From Lepiota brunneoincarnata (taxonomy: Eukaryota; Basidiomycota; Agaricomycetes; Agaricales; Agaricaceae): 64,000 nt of DNA. The position numbers and the translations under genes were made by a program. Where the stretch lies: assembly GCA_023014365.1 (NCBI GenBank), contig JAEBUN010000027.1:186001-250000 (forward strand), written 5' to 3'. Below are positions 22,801-34,432 of the stretch, in pieces. The number at the start of each line of letters is the position of its first letter. Position 1 is the first letter of the stretch. Under the pieces are notes generated by a model that was not told the DNA's origin, did not search any database, and worked only from the letters and a program-made list of their open reading frames with translations.

Positions 22801-23762
22801 ATTGTGCTGTTCTCCAACCATGCCATAAACAGACCAAATGCTCTGCTCAAAAGACTTGACACACACCCTACTCCTGAACTTCAGCAGCCCATCCCACAGT
22901 GACTCCCTCCACTCACAATCGATACATTGATCTCACCAATGATGACTACTATGAGGAATGTTATGATGAGGTTGCCGAGTCCAATATCACAGGAGAACCA
23001 TGTGGTTCCTTCTGAAGAAAATGAAATCACCCCCACAGAAGATAGAATTGAAAGCCCCCACTTCAGACAACTCCTATACAACATATTCTATCCAGGACAA
23101 CCCCCATCCCCAGAAACCACCACAGTACTTGATCTCCACAGAACTCCTACCCCCACCTTCTCTCCCATCATTCCCCCTTGACCAGATTCCACTGACCAAC
23201 CCCAAGTCAATTACTACAAACCAAATTATCTAGCTGAATACCCAGAAGAAGGAAACTAACAAGTTGTAATGGAAAACAACTCTAGAAATGGACCTAATGT
23301 TATCAGAAGTCTTATCAGAAGAACAGTTATTTTTAGTTTACAGTCCCATGTCACTATGAAACCATCAGTAGTGTACATCAGAAGGACTATTCTTAGTTTA
23401 TGCCTCATGGCCCTTATCTCTGACTCATAGTTACTCTGGCCTGGACTATTACAGTAGGAGTACAGCCACACTTAGAAGTATATAAGGATATAGTACATTA
23501 CCTTGTATCCTTATCTTAGTGTTATACAGTTCTTGCCTCCTATAACTCTTTGCCTCTAAACTAGCTGGACTATAGTGCTCCGTCGTCTCCAAGTCATGCT
23601 TAGTAGGACAGGACCAAGTCTGTATAGACATCCTGTGTCGAAATCCGTGCTACTCAAGAGTGAACCCCTAACCCGGGTAACATTCCCTTGTAATCTACAC
23701 TGTCTTCCCCTCCCTCTTGACCACTCACAATGGATCAGAGCCCATGTGATTGTTTCACCAAT
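19804..23762 (+). other. Decayed CpG-poor sequence, no recognisable gene
   Basis: About 4 kb between the GC truncation and the GB 5' LTR. Plus-strand frames at 20105-20773 and 20861-21913 look protein-like (a PRCKMYCG word near 20475, then a Ser/Pro-rich region) but match no family I know. A Pro-rich frame at 22927-23181 resembles the N-terminal part of a gag. A TATATAAGG near 23479 may belong to an old LTR whose edges I cannot fix. Confidence 0.4.
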
Positions 23763-24083
23763 TGTTACCATTTTCCCATTTATATTCCCACCTGTCTACT
23801 TTTGCTTATCACATGTCAACACCCATTGTCAGCACCCATCTATATTTAGTTATCACATGCCACCACCTGTCTATAGTTAGTTTCTCTTTGGCCTGTGATT
23901 CTTGCCCATTTGCATGTGATTCTTTCTTTTATCACATGCCAGTTGCCCCAGCAGTATATATAGACTTAGGTATTACTTGTAATCCCTAGCTTTGTCTTAT
24001 TATATACCATATTTGTTCCTGCTCTTTGGCATTGCCTTAGACTTGCTCACATTGGTCCTTGCAGATGCCTAACCTGTGTAACA
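23763..24083 (+). repeat. 5' LTR of GB (321 bp)
   Basis: Begins TGTTACCATT and ends TGTGTAACA. Compared with the 352- and 353-bp LTRs at 34081 and 8436 it lacks about 31 bp near 24045. Confidence 0.9.
23955..23962 (+). promoter_or_regulatory. TATA box of GB LTR
   Basis: TATATATA lies 32 bp before TAGCTTTGTCTT at 23987, which would put the transcript start at or next to the self-priming segment. Confidence 0.6.
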
Positions 24084-24084
24084 A

Positions 24085-24096
24085 AAGACAAAGCTA
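24085..24096 (+). other. Primer-binding site of GB, complementary to the LTR (self-priming)
   Basis: AAGACAAAGCTA, one base after the LTR end, is the exact reverse complement of TAGCTTTGTCTT at 23987-23998. Tf1-type chromoviruses prime with the 5' end of their own RNA folded back on such a site. Confidence 0.7.
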
Positions 24097-24299
24097 CTTG
24101 TTGCCTCTCTTCTGTCTTCTCACTTTCCTTGGTTTGCACAGTAACATTAACTGTGAGATCTAGACAGAACTGTAATCTGTTGAGGATCATTGCTTGTCTA
24201 TTTGAGCATCTGACATGGTCTTCACCCCAAAGAACTCTGGCTGTTGTTCTTCTGAACCTTCACACCCCAGTGTCTCTATAGGTTCTCAGATTCCTCATT

Positions 24300-24712
24300 T
24301 GACTTGTTGACCATCTTAGTGGATCTTAAATTCTCATTGGTTCCTCTTTACCAGAAAAGACATTGTTGCCCATCACAGGTAGTTACTTCAAAGCCAGGAC
24401 AGACCATCCAAACCCTAGAATTTCCCAGTCTGGTTCTGGATCCCCAGGACCTTCTCAACCATCTATTACCCCATGTGCCACTCCATCAACTCCTCACCCT
24501 ACTCCTTCTTTTCATGTTCCTTCATTTTCTCCTGAATCCAACCAACCCGTATATGCAACCCCACCTGAACCAGCAGATACCACCACTCACATAGCCACCC
24601 AGATTACCAAACTGTCACCCATAGAACTGCCTCGACTCCCCTTTGGTCTGCTAGAAGCAACCACAAGTACAGGAGGTCCCTTACGCTTTCCTATCCATCA
24701 AATTGAACCCGG
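24300..24712 (+). pseudogene. GB gag, N-terminal Pro/Ser-rich part
   Basis: A frame open from about 24363 encodes a Pro/Ser/Thr-rich chain (e.g. SGSGSPGPSQPS) that stops being gag-like at 24713, where the GC LTR enters; the gag text resumes at 27262. No domain is seen here, as is usual for this part of gag. Confidence 0.6.
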
Positions 24713-25481
24713 TGAAAAGGTGGAAACTTTCATGGGTTTTAATATAGATAAATGGCTTGTTCTCACTAAGCTTAGTCGAAATTCGATAAGCTTAAGTTAA
24801 TACAAGTAGTATTAGATAGATAATGAACAGTTTCATCTTTTAGGGTGTTCTGGGGGTGCATTCTGACAGCGAAATTCAAGAGAATAGTGTTTTTAGAGGT
24901 TAACAAACAGCCGTTGAGGTTATCTTAGCCGTACAGTGCAACAGTGAAAGGACAATCCCTGTCAATTCAAAGCGCAGGGTCTCTAGTCTCTGGTCTCTGG
25001 TCTCTGAACTCTGTTCTCTGTCTCTGTCTCTGTCTCTAGCACTCTGGAACTCTAAACTCTGGACTCTGTTCTCTGTCTCTGTCTCTGGGTTGGTTGACGA
25101 CCAAAGAAATCACACTTAACGATGCACACTAAATAGTCCTCTGAAACTGTTCTTGATCACGGCTTGCAGACTTGCATGTGGAAGCGGGGGTGAGACCTCT
25201 TGCTTCTCCACAAACAAGCGCCACCATATTTATATTGTTTAGATACATGCGAGAGATAGTAAATATGAAATAGAAAACAATAAGCTTAATTGTTACAGGT
25301 ACTGTGGAATATTTTGGAAGGTTTGGCAGCATTTCTACCTTGCCCTGGGTTATGGGTTTTTCTCTGATTGACAAATGGCAATCCAGCCAGACCGTGTTCC
25401 GTGCTTGTCTGCATTATTCTGCATCCATGCGAGCGCGTTAAACCTCTGGATCAATTATGATTGGAATGTATGGCGTATGTA

Positions 25482-26727
25482 CAGTAGGGTAGCAAAAGTT
25501 TTGCGAAAATCTGTCACATGACCTCGTTTAACAATAAACGAAAAATATTCCCACTGATCAACAACTCCACCCTACATGCCAAAAATAGCTGGACAAAAGA
25601 ATACTGTCCCTGAACTACGCTCCCTGATATGTGCAAGGCATCAGGAGGGTATTCCTGCTCGCGAAATTGCCAATTTCTTTGGAGTCCATATTTCCACTGT
25701 CTATCGGGTTATCCATAGGCACAAAGAGCAGGGTCATCATGAGGATGCTCCCAGGTCTGGGAGACCTTCCTTATTGGATGACAGGGCAATGCGACACATC
25801 AAAATTGTGCTGGAGAGAAATAGATGCCAAACTCTCCGCGAGATCACCCACACAATAAACACATTTCTCGACTCCCCTGCTCATCCCCACACTATCCGGC
25901 GTGCCATTAGGTATCAATTGGGTCTTAGCCAACACATTTCTGCAAAGAAACCATTTCTTAAGCCTTCCCATGTCAAAGCCAGGATGGTATGGGCAAGAGA
26001 ATATCGGAGGTGGATGGAGGAGGACTGGAGACATGTGATTTGGACAGATGAGGCTTCTGTGGAGATTGGAAAGAGTTCAAAGGTGGTTTGGGTATGGAGG
26101 AGACCTGGTGAGAGGTACACAGAAAGGTGTTTAACCCCTACTTTCAAGTCTGGAAGACAGAGTCTTATGATATGGGGGTGCATGGCACATGGAAAACTCG
26201 GTCCACTGGTTCGTATACCCAAGGGTGCAAGGACAGCTGCAGATTATATTAGCCTCATCCTTAGTGGACCATTATGGGATTTTTATGGGAATTTATCAGA
26301 GGAGAGGGGGCAGGTAGCGGTGATGGAAGATGGAGCTCCAGTCCACCAGGCAAAGATCACCCGACAATTCCGCAAATCCCATCTCATCAATGAGCTTCCA
26401 CACCCAGCTCAGTCACCAGACCTCAATCCCATCGAACATGTATGGAGATACCTCAAAGTCAGAATAAATGACCAAGCAGAAATCCCCCAAAACCTTGACA
26501 AACTTTGGGAGGCAATTCAGGAGGAGTGGAGGATGATTGATATAAATTATATTAATGACCTGGTCAAGAGCATGCCCGATCGTGCTCAGGCAGTCTATGA
26601 GGCCAAGGGCCACCATACAAAATATTAACATAATTTTAGATGCAGTTGTGGTAGTGTAGTGAATATTTTTAACGATTAATGCATTATTTGTCTTTGTTGT
26701 TTTCGCAAAACTTTTGTTACTGTACTG
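25482..26727 (+). mobile_element. Tc1/mariner element, apparently intact
   Basis: TA at 25480-25481 and 26728-26729 flanks inverted ends of about 28 bp: CAGTAGGGTAGCAAAAG... on the left and, reversed, CAGTACAGTAACAAAAG... on the right, both continuing TTTTGCGAAAA. The uninterrupted site is visible in the other GC LTRs. One transposase gene fills most of the element. Confidence 0.95.
25576..26628 (+). CDS. Tc1-type DD34E transposase
   Basis: A 350-residue open frame with no stop. The N-terminal paired helix-turn-helix region spans about residues 12-120 (IPAREIANFFGVHISTVYRV, then GRPSLL as the GRPR-like hinge near 61-66). The catalytic triad is D158 (WTDEA), D252 (MEDGAP) and E287 (PNPIEH context SPDLNPIEHVW), with 34 residues between the last two, the Tc1 spacing. 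It cuts and pastes the element at TA sites. Length and motifs are complete, and it sits in a much more decayed host repeat, so it is a recent arrival and may still be active. Confidence 0.95.
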   Translation: MPKIAGQKNTVPELRSLICARHQEGIPAREIANFFGVHISTVYRVIHRHKEQGHHEDAPRSGRPSLLDDRAMRHIKIVLERNRCQTLREITHTINTFLDSPAHPHTIRRAIRYQLGLSQHISAKKPFLKPSHVKARMVWAREYRRWMEEDWRHVIWTDEASVEIGKSSKVVWVWRRPGERYTERCLTPTFKSGRQSLMIWGCMAHGKLGPLVRIPKGARTAADYISLILSGPLWDFYGNLSEERGQVAVMEDGAPVHQAKITRQFRKSHLINELPHPAQSPDLNPIEHVWRYLKVRINDQAEIPQNLDKLWEAIQEEWRMIDINYINDLVKSMPDRAQAVYEAKGHHTKY

Positions 26728-27265
26728 TACAATCCCTTGATCTGTTGTAATTAATCTCAGTCAGGCAGTATGCTGAGGTGCTGGGACCCACAAAGCACTT
26801 GTTAATTATGAGTCTTTGATATGTCTAGGGTTTTGGGCATCGGGTGTCACCTCCCGAATGTTGGACGTTCCATTCCGTGGTCTGGTCATCATTATTGGGC
26901 TCGCTATGGGTGTAATACCCCTGCAACAGCCGCTATGTACATTCTTTAGGTTCCAACAAATCCGAGTTCATCAGAAAACTGCTCGTAAGGTCCCTTGATG
27001 TGACCGGAGTATACTCGATAGGCTATGTAAAGTCTGGAATCCCTCCGGAGAGCATTCTGATAGCTTGGTTCACTAAGCTTAGTGATAATGAGCTGGTTTG
27101 AACACTTCCAAGGCTCGAATATCCTCAGTTCAGTTGAACTGGCTACTATGGGACATAGTACCAATCCTCTATAGGGTTCTTTAATGATATAGCCAATGAT
27201 TCTATGTAGAGAATTGTTCCGGAGTACGGAATTCATGTATAGGCATGAAATCGGTGTATCACCGG

Positions 27266-28531
27266 ACAGTACCAACTCCCCCACAACCTACAACCCTTCC
27301 CTCCACCCTCACTTCCCTCTGCACCCATGTCTGAGACTATGGGAAATGCACCCACTGATTACCCACCTCCCAGCCCACCAGGACCACCTGGACCACCACC
27401 AGGACCACCCGGAACCCCTTTTGGCCTATGAGGCCCATCACTACCACCACAACCGCAGCATAACAGCTACAAAGAATTGTCTTTTGAGAAACCAACACTG
27501 TTCAATGGTAACTGCAAGAACTTCCAGGAGTTCATTAATTCCGTAGCACTCTACCTCTATGGTAACACCAACATCTATAACACTGACAATAAGAAAATTG
27601 TATTCTTCTTGTCCCTGCTCAAGACTGGCAAAGCCAGCAACTGGAAGAACCAGTACTTTCAATCCAAACAGATTTGGGGCATATTTGCCCCCAGTACCTA
27701 TGACAAACTCATTGAAGAGTTCACTGATGCATTCTTGCCCATCAAGATCCCCTCCCAAGCCTTCCATGACCTTAACACTCTTTGTCAAGGATCCTATAAT
27801 GTCAAAGACATCATTGCAGAGTTCAAGACTCTCATCCACTGTTCAGGACTCATGGAAGATCACGCCCTTATAGAAAAGTTTCAAAATGTTATCAACTGGA
27901 ACCTCACTTACAAAATCCTCACTGATCCGAACCCGCCCAACACCATAAATGAATGGTACTGCTGCACTATTCAGATCACAACTGGTGCACCGCCTCAACA
28001 ATCCTTGGACTGTGTCCAGGATTCTGTCCACATCCTGCTCCCACCACTACCTACCATCATCAGCAACAACCATATCGCCAACTGCAACAACAATTGTCCT
28101 ACACTGGACCAAACTGCCATTACCAATTCTGTCCATTGCATGATCTGAACACTATGGAGATTGACAACACATACCTTAATGAAGGTCCTGAATATTACCC
28201 ATCTTTTAATATCCCTGGTGATCCACACCCTGATCATGAAGAAGCTGAAGAAGACCAACTGGATCATTTCCCCCACAATGATGACATCAATATCAACACT
28301 GTCTTTACACCTGAAGAAAAGCACACCTACAAGAAAGGCTTGTGCTTCCATTGTTTTAAACCTGGCCACATTTCTTGCATGTGCCCCAACGTTGCTAGAC
28401 CGCAATTAAAAATTGATAAGGCAACCAACATACAAAATGTGTCCCTTAAAATCCATTCCATCATCAAATCTATTCCTGAAACTGAAGGCATTGAAGTCTA
28501 CAAAACTTGGTCCAAAGACCTGACTATGTGA
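27266..28531 (+). pseudogene. GB gag core and zinc knuckle
   Basis: Capsid-like gag from about 27460 (FEKPTLFNGNCKNFQEF, then KTGKASNWKNQYF), with a single knuckle near 28342-28383 (CFHCFKPGHISCMC). The capsid frame and the knuckle frame differ, so a shift lies near 28000-28150. Confidence 0.8.
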
Positions 28532-28563
28532 CCATTTGCAAATTTTTGATTTGGAGGTTCTGT

Positions 28564-29241
28564 TTGATGCCAGCCCCTCCCAGTTTCCCTCTCTCTTGTA
28601 ATGTTGTAACTCTCACATCTACCTCAAACAATAAATCCATATATCTTCCTTTAAAGGTGCAAAGCCTGAGAGAACAGAAAGACATCCCACTTATTGCCCT
28701 CCTTGACTCTGGAGCTCAAGGCAACTTCATATCCAAAGATTTCATCACCAAACATCACCTATGGAAGCAAGCACTTCCCCGAGGAATCAACATGTGCAAT
28801 TTCAATGGATTGAACAACCTGAATGGAATGATTACCCACTACTCTACCTTCTGCACCATAATTGATGGTCAACTGATTCCCATCACCACCTATGTCACAG
28901 CAACCAGTTCAAAACCAATGGTCCTTGGTTTCCCATGGCTTAACAAAGTCAACCCAAAAATTGATTGGAAACGCTGTATGTTCCAATGGAGAAAAGAGAA
29001 GAAGCACAACCACCATTCCAAGTACTTGATGTACAACAACTGCCCAATCGATATTGCTACCCTTGCTATGGATCGATTAAATGCATTTGACCCCAAAGGA
29101 AAGTTTTCCTACACCCTGCATGAACCAATCTACAAACCTCTCCTCAATGAGGACTACAAAGAGTTCTCTCTAGAGTCTGAGATGTGTCAGATCATTAGTA
29201 CACCTGCTGAACTTGCTCATGTCAAGCTTGAGATCAACTGA
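28564..29241 (+). pseudogene. GB retropepsin-like protease
   Basis: Shows ALLDSGAQGNFISKDF (about 28696-28743) and, later, MVLGFPWLNKVNPKIDW. A TGA follows at 29239-29241 before the RT part in another frame. Confidence 0.8.
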
Positions 29242-29289
29242 ACCAGTCAGGCTACAGAACTTGCAATTAAACATGGAGACAAAAAAATC

Positions 29290-32200
29290 AATGACCCCTG
29301 CAGTTAAAGTTCCCTGCCAATTCCACTGATGGTTGAGTCATTTTAGCAAGAAAGCTGCCAAACAATTCCCTCCCCAACAATCTTATCACCATGCTATCAA
29401 ACTAAAACCTGAGTTCAAACCCATTGCAATGAAAGCCTACAAACTTTCCCTGAATCAAGACAACTCTTTGAAAGAGTTTATCTCCAAAAACCTTTGCAAA
29501 GGTTATATATGCCCATCAAAATCCCCAATGGCATCCCCATTCTTCTTCATTGACAAGAAGGATGGCTCACTCTGCCCCTGTCAGGACTACCGCTATGTCA
29601 ATAAGCATACAGTCAAGAATGCATACTGAATCCCAATGGTTACTGAAATTATGGATAAGCTCAAAGGAGCCCATATATTTTCCAAACTTGACATCCATGC
29701 CAGATACAATAACATTCATATCAAGAAAGGAGACAAATGGAAAGGTGCATTTAACACCCCGCTTGGACTTTTTGAACTGACCATCATGTTCTTTGGAATG
29801 TGCAACTCCCCTGCAACTTTCCAGGCATTTATGGACAACATCCTAGCATCCCCAATTCATAAAGGAGGAATTGTCATTTATATGGATGATATACTCATCT
29901 TTGCCCATGATCAGGAAGAACATGACTGCATCATGGAAGAAGTTCTCAAGTGTTTGGCCTTGAATGACATCTATCTCAAGACCGAGAAATGTGAATTCTA
30001 CTGCAACTGTATGGAATACCTTGGTATGATCATTACACCCAACAAAATCAAGATGGACCCCATCAAACTAGCTGGAATTGCCCAATGGCCCATTCCAAAG
30101 TGTACCAAAGATGTCTGCAAGTTTATTGGATTCTGTAACTTCTACCAGAAGTTTATCCATGGTTATTCTGCTATTGCCCAACCTCTTAATGCCCTTATGT
30201 TGACCAAGTGACTATTCGAATGGACCGATGAGTGCCAAGACTTGTTTGATGCTCTGAAACTTCAGTTTTCAAAGCAACCTGTGCTTATGATGCCCAACCA
30301 GTCAAAACCATTCAAAATCAAATGTGATGCTTCAAAATACGCTACTGGAGCCATACTTTATTAAACCGACATCAATAATCAATGCCACCCTGTGGCTTTC
30401 CTATCAAAAACCCTTACACCCACCAAACAAAACTATGATATTCATGACTGCAAACTACTTGCTATCATCCATGCTCTAAATGAATGGTGCCATTATCTGG
30501 AAGGAGGACCCTTCCCCATTAAATTTTGTACCAATCACCAAAATCTTACTTACTGGAAGAAACCGCAGGATATAAACTGATGCCAGGCCCGCTGGCATCA
30601 ATTCCTCTCCCACTTTAATCTCCAAATTGAGCATGTCCCCAGTGTGAAGATACCTGCCACCAACACCCTCTCCCACTGTCCTGACCATATTCCCAATGAA
30701 GATGAGGACAATAAATCTGTAATGGTGTTACCCAAGTCCATATTTGTCAACACCATCAACCAAGAAACCCGTGACGATATACTTTGCCATGATAATTATG
30801 ACCTGCATACTACCAAACAGATCACTGCCCTTATGACCCCTCCATATATCCTGATGGATTCCTGCTACTCCGTAACGCAAACCCCAAAAGGTTTAATTGT
30901 CACCTATGAAGGCAGAACTGTTCCACTGGAAAACCTCAAACTCCACTGACATATCATATGGAAGTACCACAATTCTCCCACTGCAGGACACCCTGGTATT
31001 GATACAACCCTTCATGCATTGGAGTGTGATTTCTACTGGCCTGGTATGGCCAGTTTCACACATGATTATGTCAGGGGATGCGCTGACTGTCAACAGTTTA
31101 AAATTAACCAGTACCCTGCCAAGCCTGCCTTTACCCCTATCCTGGCACCCAAATCAAACTGCCTGTTCACTCAGATCTCAATGGATCTCATCACTGACCT
31201 CCCTCCCTCTGCTGGCTTTGACTCAATTCTGTCCATTGTGGACCATGGACTCTTGAAGGGGGTAATTCTCACTGCTACCAACAAAACCATGACTGCCAAT
31301 GACATTGCTGACATCATCCTCAACAAGGTTTACCCGCACTATGGCCTACCCAAACATATCATATCCAACTGCAATCCATGCTTTACTGTGCATTTGTTCC
31401 AGAAACTGTTAGAACAACTTGAAATTACACCCACAATAACCACAGCCTACCACCCCAAAGCAGATGGAGCAACCAAACGTTCCCATCAGGAAACTCAAGC
31501 ATACCTCTCAATTTTCTGCTCACATCACCCTGAAAATTGGCCACAGGCCCTCCCTCTCCTCAAATTCATGTACAATAGCCAACCACATGCCCTACAAAAG
31601 CAAACACTGTTCGAAATTATCATGGGAATACAACCGAGAGCACTTCCCACCATTCTCCTTGAAACTGAATCTCCCACTGTCAACAACCATATTGAACTCA
31701 TAGATCTATATCGCCAAAATGCTAAAACCGCACATAAGACTGCCATGAAACACATGGAAAACTGACACCAATCAAAGTTTACCCCATTCCACAAGAATCA
31801 AATGGTTTGGCTTGATGCCTGCAACTTAAATACTCCATATGTCATGTGTAAAATGGCCCCCAAATGTCTCAGACCATTCTGTATCCTCAATGTTCTATCC
31901 CCTGTTTCATATCGGCTTGAACTCCCCAAATGTTGGAAGATCCACCCCATATTCCACACCCAACTCCTCATGCCATACACTGAAACCAAAATGTCTGGTC
32001 CCAACTACATCCAACCCCCACCTCAAATCGTTGAAGGTGAAGAAGTCTATGAGATCAAAGCAATACTAAACCACTGAAAATGACAAAATTGCCTCGAATA
32101 CCTAGTCAAATGGCTTGGATGGCCCAAATCTGAAAACACCTGGGAACCCAAGTCCCACTTTAAATTAGTACCCAATGAAATCAGACCCAAAACTACAGAT

Positions 32201-32362
32201 GGAACTATCATCCCCAAAATGCATGATGAAGGAGATGCAGTAGCATTCCTATTGGAGTACAAGTGGCTCAAAGGACTCAATCGAGACAATGAAAACATGC
32301 CTGTCGTTTGTTCCCTTAAAGTCACAAAGAAACCATGTTGTTCTCACTGCCACCCCTACTGA
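29290..32362 (+). pseudogene. GB RT, RNase H, integrase and chromodomain
   Basis: One reading frame carries the whole of RT, RNase H, integrase and chromodomain with no shift, but at least eight stops, including those at about 29627, 30209, 30362, 30578, 30947, 31763, 32075 and 32081. RT keeps YMDDI (near 29880). Integrase has HPGIDTTLH, CADCQQFK and HPKADGATK; the E of the triad is again lost. The chromodomain reads EYLVKWLGWPKSENTWEP. At 30209, 30578 and 31763 the minus-strand copy has CGA (Arg), so these stops are CpG transitions. Confidence 0.87.
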
Positions 32363-32394
32363 AAATAAACTGTATTGCCTCATTTAACAGCACA

Positions 32395-34080
32395 ATGCCT
32401 TCCTCCATCCACTCACTCCTGTCAGAATCTGCTCTTATTTCTACCCCACCAACATTAGATGGAACTACCAGGTCCTCGTCCACACAACCCAACTCCAACT
32501 GCATCCTCTACCAATTCTTCATCAAGAGTGCCCTTAATACCACTGAAAACATGCCACTCCAACACCACGTACCACAACAGACCACTCCCCCCCATTGTAA
32601 GGGGAACTCCAGGTCAATGCCCACAACTGCAAATTCGGAATTCCAATCCCCAGACTCCCTGCCTTCGGAAATCTAATCCCCAACCTCCCTGCACTCAGAA
32701 ATGCAATTCCCAGCCTCCCAATGCTTGGAGAATCCGATGTCCAGCCCTCCTGCACTCAGAAATCCGACTTCCAGCGCTCCTGCACTCGGAAATATGATTT
32801 CCAGCCTTACTGGGCCTGGAAATCTGTCCCCCCACACCCCAGCACTCAGAATTCCCTCCTACACCCCTCTGACACAGATGCGAACCCTCACTGGTGTGCA
32901 TGACCCTAACCCAAGCCCATTCCCAACTATACTTACTTTAGGCATCCCTGACACCTCACAGCCATTTATGTAGAGTAGATTACTCAACTTGGACCTTACA
33001 GCAGGTAGTATAAGTAGTGTAGGTGAGCTCAGAGAAACCTTACTCAATTCTCTAAGGTTTCTCCCTGCTCAGCCAATGCAACATGGCAACCAGGTCACCC
33101 TTACACCCATCCCATTCCACCCACCACCAAAACACCAACCACAGTCCCCACTCCCCTGCTTATCACTTCTGTTAGTGACTATATTAACAAAATCGACAGT
33201 GCCACTACCCTTACATTCTTGCTTCTTATCACACCTACACCTCCAGTATCACAAGAAGTACATGATGGTTACTTCCAACTCCAAGAAAACCTCCTCTGCC
33301 TATGCAGCCTTGAACAAAGTGTTGAATGAGTCAAGGAAGCAAACTAGAATATGTTTGAACAACTTTGGTCTGACCCCACCTTCTGTCAAATCTTCACCAA
33401 ACATTGCAGCTCCACAACCGGTATACAGATTGCACCCACGATCTCTAGTTCAGTTCAACCAATGCAACCCACTCAATCAGCCCAATGAGTCCACTCTACC
33501 CACTGACAAGTTCAACCTGAACAACCTCTGAGTCCTCCTACCCCATCTATTATCATACCCGCCCCCTCTGCACCTCCACCCAGAACTTGACGACAAACAG
33601 TGGACGAATTCACCCACCAAATGGAAGCCCATCAGCAATAGGAAACCCACCCCTTACCCCAAAGACCTCCCTGACATCATACCAACCCTGCCCCCACACC
33701 CCAAACTGCAACAACCTGCTCATATGATATTAAAAGAAATCACTGTTTCAAATGCCATCAGGATGGCCACTGGGCACATAGCTGCACCCTCTACACCTGT
33801 CACCACTGCAACCACTCCGCACCCAGCCACTACATGCCTACCTGCCCTGTCTACCATCAAAATTGTTGCAACACCATGCTTGAAAGGACAGCACAACACT
33901 ATCTCACCACCTTTGGACAAATGTACAATATCATTGGCAATGGCCAATACAACAACTATGACTATGCCTACAATGGTTACAGCTATGACTAAAGCTGACT
34001 ACTTCCATGACCTGCATCCCACATCCATACCCCGCCACCTATTGACTTCAAAACAGAGTTTGAAAATTAGAAGGGGGTAA
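32395..34080 (+). pseudogene. GB post-pol ORF with tandem zinc knuckles
   Basis: Same position and layout as the minus-strand copy at 8789-9965, here split by the GD solo LTR (32596-33105). The start MPSSIHSLLSESALIS matches. The knuckle pair is at 33744-33845: CFKCHQDGHWAHSC then CHHCNHSAPSHYMPTC, with TLYT in place of PRYT. It ends just before AGAAGGGGGTAA and the 3' LTR. Frames are broken. Confidence 0.7.
32596..33105. repeat. Solo LTR of a fourth family, GD (510 bp)
   Basis: Begins TGTAAGGG and ends CCCTTACA, perfect inverse ends, with CCCAT at 32591-32595 and 33106-33110 as a perfect 5-bp duplication. It is absent from the equivalent place in the minus-strand GB copy. It contains about six ~30-bp minisatellite units at about 32640-32830 (recurring CTGCACTCAGAAAT). 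Confidence 0.9.
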
Positions 34081-34432
34081 TGTTACCATTTTCCTGTTTA
34101 TGTTCCCACCCATCTATTTTTGCTTATCACATGTTGATGCCCATTGTCAGCACCCATCTATATTTAGTTATCACATGCCACTGCCTGTCTATAGTTAGTT
34201 TCTCTTTGGCCTGTGATTCTTGCCTGTTTGCATGTGATTCTTTCTTTTATCACATGCCAGTTGCCCCAGCAGTATATATAGACTTAGGTATTACTTGTAA
34301 TCCCTAGCTTTGTCTTATTATACACTGTATTTGTTCCTGCTCTTTGGCATCACCTTAGACTTGCTTGCATTAGCCAACAGTCTACTTGTTGTAGATCGCA
34401 TTGGTCCTTGCAGATGCCTAACCCATGTAACA
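34081..34432 (+). repeat. 3' LTR of GB (352 bp)
   Basis: Begins TGTTACCATT after AGAAGGGGGTAA and ends CATGTAACA; matches 23763-24083 and 8436-8788. Confidence 0.9.

Larger units (their letters stand above)
24713..27261 (-). repeat. Solo LTR of family GC carrying a Tc1/mariner
   Basis: Plus strand begins TGAAAAGGTGG and ends GGTGTATCA. CCGG at 24709-24712 and 27262-27265 is a perfect 4-bp duplication. Without the 1246-bp Tc1 and one TA the LTR is about 1300 bp, like the 10711 copy. A CTCTGTCT simple repeat lies at about 24978-25088. Confidence 0.85.
23763..34432 (+). mobile_element. GB-family Ty3/gypsy chromovirus, full length but dead, with nested insertions
   Basis: LTRs at 23763-24083 and 34081-34432 enclose gag, protease, RT, RNase H, integrase, chromodomain and a post-pol ORF, all on the plus strand. 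A GC solo LTR with an internal Tc1/mariner (24713-27261) interrupts gag and a GD solo LTR (32596-33105) interrupts the post-pol ORF. Flanks are CCAAT and CTAGT, a possible 5-bp duplicate with two transitions. The coding part carries many stops but few shifts, in line with CpG decay. Confidence 0.88.

Noticed and set aside
23265..23682. Possible LTR (TGTAATGG ... GGGTAACA) with a TATATAAGG inside
   Set aside because: The ends are not inverse and the flanks CAAGT and TTCCC do not match, so the edges cannot be supported.
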